Shown here: positions 7,184-12,195 of the stretch, in pieces
Layout: each line of letters opens with the position of its first letter
Numbering within the stretch: position 1 is the stretch's first letter
Origin: Equivita sp045641605
GTDB taxonomy: Bacteria > Actinomycetota > Coriobacteriia > Coriobacteriales > Eggerthellaceae
Direction of reading: 5' to 3'
NCBI GenBank assembly: GCA_045641605.1
Contig: JAZUHG010000006.1
Coordinates: 1-12,195 of the forward strand
Length of the DNA stretch: 12,195 nt
The notes under the pieces: generated by a model
Told to the model about the DNA's origin: nothing
Database searches by the model: none
The model's input: only the letters and a program-made list of their open reading frames with translations
Program-made: the position numbers and the translations under genes

Positions 7184-8713
7184 ATGTGTGCGCGCAGGAA
7201 AAAGCAAAAACTTGGAGAGGTTGATCTAAACCAAGCAAGGCTGGATGAGCAGGAAAATGCCCGTCCAAAAGTTGCTCCAACTCAAAAAATTAACACCCCT
7301 AAAGAGAGAAAAGAGCCAAGCGAGACATCTGCAGAAAAGCAAATGCCCACTATTAATGAGCGCAACAAAAAAATCAAGCCAATTGGCAATGTAAATAAGT
7401 TTGATGATGTTCGAAAAAAGCAAATCTTTAACCGTGACGAGAACGGAAAGCTGTTGCTCACACGTAGAAATGTTATTTATGGTGCTATTGGAGCAGGTGC
7501 AATTGTAGGTGTTGGCGCTGGCGTAAAATTCGCGACTGACACTGTTAGCAACATAGTTAATTCTGTAAACACACTAAGTGTGCCAAAGAAAAACGTCGTT
7601 GTTTCCGATAACCTAACCGATAGTGGTACCCCATATTTAAATGTAGCTCGCGAGATAGAGCTTCCATACGGCTCCCTTGCTTTTGCAAATTCAAGCAGCC
7701 TTATTACTTGTTTGATTCCAAGCGATGAAGCAAAACCACTTGCAACTGTTGATTTAATTAGCATTAGCAGCGGAAACAGGAATACAGTTCTTGGTGGAGC
7801 TGTGTCTTCGAAAGAAGGTTTTGAAATCTATGACGCTCGCGCAAACGACAACGGCTTAATTTGAACCGAAGTCAACATACTCCAGGGAGACTGGCGCATC
7901 TACGCTTCTGGATTTAACGGTGGCTATAACCTAGCACCTCAACTTCTTGACGAAGGGGGGTCAAGCTGGGAAACTCCAACCATCGCTGTTAGTGGAAATT
8001 ATGCATACTGGCAGGTCTTACCTGTTGCAACAGGCTCGAAGAACAAAATGCTTTCGTCCTTGAAAAAAGCTGACTTTTTCCATCTTGATAAAAATGACAA
8101 GCTAACAAAGGATGTCGAATCTAACGATGACATTTCCAACAATAAGCTTTGTGCATACACTTCAATGGGACGTATGTCTACACCAGTTTATGCTTACAAA
8201 GACGGTGTGGTTATTACACCACGTGCGAACTCCGGAAATATCTATTACCAGCTGACTTACCTAGACCAAAACGACAATGTCAAAGACAGTATCTGTCTTC
8301 CACAAAACATGAAGCCGCTAGAAGCAGGCTATGGTGACACGGGATTTAACTTCGCCTTCGACGCCATCTATAATTACGGCGAAGGCATATCCAACCTGGG
8401 TACATATACCCCAATTTCAAAAAACAACGATGAATACAAAGACCTCAAGTGACTAAACTTCTCGCGTAACCCATCCGCTGCTCCTGCATGGTGCAAAAAT
8501 TACTTCATCGTTCGTTCCACCATGGCAATTTGTGCGGTGGATCTTGAGAATCAAACTTATTGCGTCTTGGACCGTCCAAACGCATCTGACGATTATGGCG
8601 ATTACCTCGCAAGTACAGGTCATTGCGATAACATCGTAACCTATGCAAACATCTTTGATCAGCCTGTAACAGGCGAAGAACGCAAATACTGCTCCCTGCG
8701 CATCTGAGCCTAA
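7184..8713 (+). CDS. Tat-type signal-anchored extracytoplasmic protein, three in-frame TGA (Trp)
   Basis: Read with TGA as Trp, one frame of 509 residues ends in TAA at 8711-8713. TGA codons are 227, 423 and 508. Without them it would appear as three or four fragments. Residues 1-90 are hydrophilic and basic. LLTRRNVIYGAIGAGAIVG (91-109) resembles a Tat signal or anchor: twin Arg (94-95) before a Gly/Ala-rich hydrophobic segment. There is no clear cleavage site, so it may stay anchored. The remaining 380 residues carry repeated short beta segments (YGSLAFA, GLIWTEV, GDWRIYASG, GNYAYWQV) that suggest a beta-propeller-like fold; this is inference. The ATG at 7184 follows an extended -10 box at leaderless distance. 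The end overlaps the pcrA stop. Similar proteins labelled Tat pathway signal protein occur in Coriobacteriia, from memory. Function unknown. Confidence 0.85.
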
Positions 8714-11076
8714 AGTTTTACAATGGGAGCGAAGTCTTTCATTAGGGTTTTTTCTTGGCCGCTTCGCTTGAATTTGACGTAGAGGCGGTCGCCATCCACG
8801 CGTGTAACCTTGCCTTCGCCAAATACTTTGTGTTGAACCTTGTCGCCCTTTTTGAAATCCGTATCGTTTTTAACTAGCTTACCTTTAACTTCGATAGGCT
8901 TGGGTTTACCCCCGAAGAAATCAAGGAAGTCCCCCGTCGCCTTTTTATGAGATATGCCACTGCCGGCTGTACCGTGACGGTCGCCTCGTTTATCCCAGCC
9001 GAAGCCAGAATACTCGAGACTTCCAACACCGTAAGACTTTTTAAGCTCATTTGGAATCTCACCGATGAAGCGCGAAATGGGGTTGGCGTTTGTCATACCT
9101 TGAAGCTGACGTGTTTGTGCACAAGTCAAAAGCAGCTCCTTACGTGCGCGAGTAATGGCAACGTAGGCCAAACGGCGTTCCTCTTCGGTCTCATCAAAGT
9201 CACCAAAAGCAGTCGCATGCGGGAAAATCCCCTCTTCCATACCCGTTACGAAGACATAGTCGAACTCCAAGCCCTTTGCACTATGAACAGTCATGAGTGT
9301 TATGGCGTCATCGGAGTTTTTAGTATTATTGTCATCATCACCAACAGCTCCAAGATTGTCCAAATCGGTACGAAGGCGGACCCATTCCAAAAAGTCAGGA
9401 AGACTATCGCCCCGAAGTGTACGCTCTGGTTCGGCATTCATCTCGATTATCTTTGCATCTTCGGAAGATGGAGCATCGAAGAAAACTTCTTCTTCATCAT
9501 GAGTGTTACTAAACTCCTCACAAACACCAAAAAACTCGTTGATATTCTCGATGCGAGTGTCAGCTTCGGTGCTTTGCTCTGCTCGTAAAGCATCAATCAT
9601 GCCAGTGTTTTTGATGAATTTTTCAATGCGCTGGCGAAGTGGACCTTCTGTGCCTCCATTAAATTCGGCTTCGGCATTTTTCTTGATAAGGTTCACAAAA
9701 CCCTCAAGAGATTTTTGCGCTTGAGGTTTTAAACTTTGATCCGCCAACACATGGACGCAAGCATCCATAAAGCTGCACTTGTCTAAAGCAGCAATTTGCT
9801 TTATTTGGTCGACGGTGGTTTTGCCAAGCCCACGCTTCGGAGTATTAATTACGCGCAAGGCAGAAACATCGTCATGAGGGTTAACAATAAGCGAGAGATA
9901 AGCCATGACATCTTTGATTTCCGCACGCTCAAAAAACTTAACGCCGCCAACAATTTTATAAGGAATACCAGCGCGAATGAGCATGTCTTCCAAGACACGA
10001 CTTTGTGCGTTCGTACGATAAAAAACAGCCATATCAGCCAAGCGAACCTTCCGAAGACGCCGCCTTTCAATCTCGCCAGCAATCCAACGACCTTCGTCGC
10101 GTTCGTTACTAGCAACATAAACGCCAATCTTATCCCCTGCATCACCTTCGGTGTAGAGCTTCTTTTTCTTACGTTTATTGTTGTTGGAAATTACATTGTT
10201 TGCCGCGTCCAGAATAGTGCTGGTGCTTCGATAGTTTTGCTCGAGCTTAACAACTGTCGTGTGCGGGTAGTCTTTCTCGAACTCCAAAATATTTCGAATA
10301 TCGGCGCCGCGCCAAGAATAAATAGATTGGTCATCATCGCCTACAACCATGATGTTTGCGCGCTTACCCGCAAGCAGCTTGCAAATTTCATATTGTGCTT
10401 TGTTTGTATCTTGATACTCGTCAACGCTAATATAATGGAAACGATTTTGATACATTTGCAAGATGTCTTTGTTCCTCTTGAACAAAAAATATGTATACAT
10501 CAGCAAATCGTCGAAGTCAAAAGCATTGGCCTCATGTAGGCGTTTTTGGTATTCGAAGTAAACCTCGGCAGCTTTTTGGCTGGGAAGGTCATTTGCAATG
10601 GCGTCATATTCCTTCGGGGAAAGAAGCTCGTTTTTCGCACCACTAATCTTGCCGCGAATCATGTTCTCTGGATAAATCTTAGTATTTACGTTAAGGTCGA
10701 TGCAAATCAACTTGATGAGACGCTTGGCATCCACGTCGTCATAAATCGTAAAATTATTACCGAAGCCAAGGCTCTCGGCGTTTGCACGCAAAATTCGCAC
10801 GCACATACTATGGAAGGTTAAAATCCACATGCCGCGTGAGACATCGCCAACAAGTTTATTAATACGGCTTCGCATCTCTTGAGCGGCCTTGTTCGTAAAA
10901 GTGATGGCCAAAATGTTCCAAGGGCTACAAAGCCCCTTATCCAAGATGTTTGCGATGCGGTATGTCAGCACCTTCGTTTTTCCAGAACCAGCACCCGCCA
11001 AAACAAGTAGCGGACCTTCCAAAGTGTCCACTGCAGATTTTTGTGCCGGGTTTAATTCTGAAAAATCGATAGCCAT
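8710..11076 (-). CDS. pcrA: ATP-dependent DNA helicase PcrA/UvrD
   Basis: Superfamily 1A 3'-5' helicase (788 residues) that unwinds DNA in nucleotide excision repair and clears blocks ahead of replication. Motifs in order: Q motif LNPAQKSAV (8-16), Walker A GAGSGKT (28-34), Ia ITFTNKAAQEM (58-68), II VDEYQDTN (218-225), III GDDDQSIYSWRGAD (246-259), IV LEQNYRSTS (278-286), V TVHSAKGLEF (596-605) and VI EERRLAYVAITRAR (632-645). Residues 742-788 (KGDKVQHKVFGEGKV onward) match the C-terminal Tudor-like domain that ties PcrA to RNA polymerase. An acidic insert (about 525-550) contains DEEEVFF. It starts 2 bp after the chorismate mutase stop without a clear ribosome binding site, so it is probably coupled. 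Stop is TAG; all six Trp are TGG. Confidence 0.97.
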   Translation of the reverse strand: MAIDFSELNPAQKSAVDTLEGPLLVLAGAGSGKTKVLTYRIANILDKGLCSPWNILAITFTNKAAQEMRSRINKLVGDVSRGMWILTFHSMCVRILRANAESLGFGNNFTIYDDVDAKRLIKLICIDLNVNTKIYPENMIRGKISGAKNELLSPKEYDAIANDLPSQKAAEVYFEYQKRLHEANAFDFDDLLMYTYFLFKRNKDILQMYQNRFHYISVDEYQDTNKAQYEICKLLAGKRANIMVVGDDDQSIYSWRGADIRNILEFEKDYPHTTVVKLEQNYRSTSTILDAANNVISNNNKRKKKKLYTEGDAGDKIGVYVASNERDEGRWIAGEIERRRLRKVRLADMAVFYRTNAQSRVLEDMLIRAGIPYKIVGGVKFFERAEIKDVMAYLSLIVNPHDDVSALRVINTPKRGLGKTTVDQIKQIAALDKCSFMDACVHVLADQSLKPQAQKSLEGFVNLIKKNAEAEFNGGTEGPLRQRIEKFIKNTGMIDALRAEQSTEADTRIENINEFFGVCEEFSNTHDEEEVFFDAPSSEDAKIIEMNAEPERTLRGDSLPDFLEWVRLRTDLDNLGAVGDDDNNTKNSDDAITLMTVHSAKGLEFDYVFVTGMEEGIFPHATAFGDFDETEEERRLAYVAITRARKELLLTCAQTRQLQGMTNANPISRFIGEIPNELKKSYGVGSLEYSGFGWDKRGDRHGTAGSGISHKKATGDFLDFFGGKPKPIEVKGKLVKNDTDFKKGDKVQHKVFGEGKVTRVDGDRLYVKFKRSGQEKTLMKDFAPIVKL

Positions 11077-11078
11077 AA

Positions 11079-11351
11079 TTATTTTTTGTCCGGGAGCCCT
11101 CTATTAATTTTCATGATTGTCTTAAACAATTCATCAATGTCTTTATCGCTCAATGGGCCTTTATTTCTTGCGCATAATTTACTAACCACTTCATCCTCGC
11201 GGGCAGGATCATAAACATCCATACCTTCGCCCTTCTTGAGTTCGCGAATATCTAAAGAAATCTCTGCGCGCCTGTTAATAAAAGCAAGAAGCTTGTCATC
11301 TATCTTATCAATTTGTTTTCTTTTTGTAGAAATCTTGCGATTAGCTGGCAT
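11079..11351 (-). CDS. Small AroQ-type chorismate mutase domain protein
   Basis: A single CM_2 domain of 90 residues, predicted to convert chorismate to prephenate for Phe and Tyr synthesis. Counting directly, residues fall on the E. coli CM active-site numbering: R11, R28, K39, D48, R51 and E52 are all present (KRKQIDKIDDKLL, NRRAEI, RELKK, YDPARED). The C-terminal positions differ: the usual Ser and Gln near 84 and 88 are replaced in INRGLPDKK. Activity may therefore be altered, or the domain may serve as a regulator or binding domain. The ATG at 11351 follows an AAAGG sequence. It is the first gene before pcrA and ends in TAA. Confidence 0.85.
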   Translation of the reverse strand: MPANRKISTKRKQIDKIDDKLLAFINRRAEISLDIRELKKGEGMDVYDPAREDEVVSKLCARNKGPLSDKDIDELFKTIMKINRGLPDKK

Positions 11352-11386
11352 AATAAAGACCTTTCAATAATTAATTATTTTTTATT

Positions 11387-11395
11387 ATTCTATCA
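11387..11395 (-). promoter_or_regulatory. Extended -10 promoter for the chorismate mutase-pcrA operon
   Basis: The minus strand reads CGTGATAGAAT, i.e. TGA plus TAGAAT, about 35 bp upstream of the ATG at 11351. No good -35 box is at the proper spacing. The leader is AT-rich and carries GAAAGG before the start. Confidence 0.45.
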
Positions 11396-11424
11396 CGAGA
11401 ATTTCAAAATTTCGCGTTTTGTTT

Positions 11425-11465
11425 TTAAATATTTACTAAAAATTTTTATTGAAGCTTAAATATTT
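11425..11465 (+). repeat. Paired 10-bp repeats upstream of comEA, possible operator
   Basis: TTAAATATTT occurs at 11425-11434 and again at 11456-11465, both containing the palindrome AAATATTT. The copies start 31 bp apart, close to three helical turns, and lie 27 bp or more upstream of the comEA -35 box. They could bind a regulator as a pair, but the region is very AT-rich, so chance is possible. Nothing else was found in the 191-bp intergenic region except the two promoters. Confidence 0.3.
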
Positions 11466-11491
11466 TCAGCCAAAAATTCATTTTGCCTTCA

Positions 11492-11519
11492 TTGTTCGCT
11501 TATCTCCCATGAATATAAT
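11492..11519 (+). promoter_or_regulatory. Promoter of comEA
   Basis: A -35 box TTGTTC (11492-11497) is followed, after 16 bp, by a perfect TATAAT (11514-11519). Transcription would begin near 11526, giving a leader of about 17 nt that contains the ribosome binding site. It is the only promoter here with both boxes. Confidence 0.6.
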
Positions 11520-11532
11520 GAGTCAAAAAGGA

Positions 11533-11538
11533 AAGGAG
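11533..11538 (+). promoter_or_regulatory. Ribosome binding site of comEA
   Basis: AAGGAG lies four bases before the ATG at 11543, slightly close but strong, and fixes the start. Confidence 0.75.
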
Positions 11539-11542
11539 CAAT

Positions 11543-12195
11543 ATGTCATTTATGGACGATGTGAAAAATCAGTTCAAGGCCGATACAAATATAAGTGATG
11601 CAGAGCTTCCATGGACTCACGCCGAAGACACAGCACCCAGCTCTTCCGGAGAGGCCAAAATGGATACAAAAAAACTTGCTGTTATGGGACTTGGACTTCT
11701 TGTTTTGGTGATTTGCGGTATCGCAATATTTAACTTTGCTTTTGGCGGAGGAACTGTAAGTGTTGAAGCCAGTGACGAACAAGTTGAAACTAGCGAAATT
11801 ACTGTTCATGTTGCAGGAGAAGTTAAAAACCCTGGTGTATATAAGTTTGATTTTGATGCACGCGTATGAGACGCGGTGGAAAAAGCTGGTGGCTTTACAG
11901 ACAAAGCAGATAAAAGCTCTCTAAACCTTGCTAAACAACTTGAAGATGGCGAACAAATACTAATTCCGGCCATAGGTGCAAGCTCAGGTGGATCTGTATC
12001 TGGCTCTATGTCTAGCGATGGCAAGATAAACATCAACACTGCAGACCTTGCCACACTTCAAACCCTAAGTGGCGTTGGCCCTGCAACAGCACAAAAAATT
12101 ATAGATTACAGAACTGCAAATGGAAAGTTTAAAACCATAGAAGACATAAAGAAAGTAAGCGGGATTGGAGACAAAACATTTCAAAAATTTAAGGA
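11543..12195 (+). CDS. comEA: ComEA family DNA-uptake receptor (partial at window end), TGA at Trp109
   Basis: ComEA is the membrane-anchored dsDNA receptor of natural transformation. The visible 217 codons hold a short cytoplasmic N-terminus (1-43), one TM segment (about 44-67), an SLBB domain (about 86-144: TVHVAGEVKNPGVY, then VWDAVEKAGGF with W109 encoded by TGA) and a Gly/Ser linker (145-160). The helix-hairpin-helix DNA-binding module follows (KININTADLATLQTLSGVG at 161-179 and SGIGDKT at 206-212). The frame is open to the window edge, and very few residues should be missing because the module is nearly complete. With the standard code the protein would stop at 108 and lose the DNA-binding part. 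comEB or comEC would be expected next, outside the window. It is divergent from the chorismate mutase-pcrA pair. Confidence 0.93.

Noticed and set aside
6458..7207. Longer form of the two-TM protein starting at 7207
   Set aside because: It would run through both divergent promoters and overlap the Tat-type gene, whereas AAGGAG sits six bases before the ATG at 7111.
7184..8713. Pseudogene broken by three stop codons
   Set aside because: The reading frame stays intact and protein-like through all three TGAs, with no frameshift or TAA/TAG until the pcrA boundary. Three other genes show the same pattern, always with only TGA.
9796..10539. Plus-strand open frame of 247 codons opposite pcrA
   Set aside because: It lies fully inside the well-supported pcrA coding sequence and has no recognisable domain; it is a shadow frame. 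The same holds for the other long antisense frames over ftsH, xth and smpB.
1..12195. Mycoplasma or Spiroplasma origin because of the code
   Set aside because: GC is too high, TGG is the main Trp codon, and the chorismate mutase, the Tat-type signal and the comEA and surface-repeat types do not fit Mollicutes.

Overview
This 12.2 kb window looks like chromosome from a moderately AT-rich bacterium (about 42% GC by eye). It carries housekeeping genes plus two surface or exported proteins. The clearest unusual property is that TGA is read as tryptophan. Four genes (a surface protein, exonuclease III, a Tat-type exported protein and ComEA) contain seven in-frame TGA codons. In exonuclease III the TGA sits on the conserved Trp of the N-terminal SWNVNGLRA motif. 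All nine visible gene ends use TAA (6) or TAG (3), never TGA. TGG is still the main Trp codon (about 26 TGG to 7 TGA by hand count). From memory of families, the FtsH N-terminal domain, the Tat-type protein beside pcrA and the Ig/MBG-like surface repeats resemble Coriobacteriia (Actinomycetota) rather than Mollicutes. That placement is inference.

Layout: 1-1911 (minus) is the N-terminal part of a large surface protein, cut by the window edge, with its own promoter near 1948. At 2004-2049 a 21-bp hairpin closes a minus-strand operon that runs from 7111 down to 2049: a two-TM basic protein, exonuclease III (xth), hypoxanthine phosphoribosyltransferase (hpt), FtsH protease, SmpB and a small acidic coiled-coil protein. 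Two junctions use a one-base TAATG overlap, and the others lie 1-6 bp apart except hpt-ftsH, where an extra promoter is possible. From the short divergent region 7112-7183 a plus-strand gene, probably leaderless, runs to 8713 and encodes a Tat-type anchored extracytoplasmic protein interrupted by three TGA codons. It meets pcrA tail to tail with overlapping stop codons. PcrA helicase (8710-11076, minus) lies 2 bp downstream of a small AroQ-type chorismate mutase domain (11079-11351, minus). The divergent 191-bp region 11352-11542 holds both promoters, and comEA starts at 11543 (plus) and leaves the window.

How the genes fit together: FtsH and SmpB both belong to protein quality control (membrane AAA+ protease; tmRNA partner), and the co-translated acidic protein may relate to them. 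Xth and PcrA are DNA repair enzymes, hpt is purine salvage, chorismate mutase feeds aromatic amino acid synthesis, and ComEA is the DNA receptor for uptake. Four intergenic regions share an extended -10 box (TGN followed by TARAHT-like sequence), which gives independent support for the gene starts. No tRNA, rRNA, tmRNA, CRISPR array, insertion sequence or phage gene was seen.
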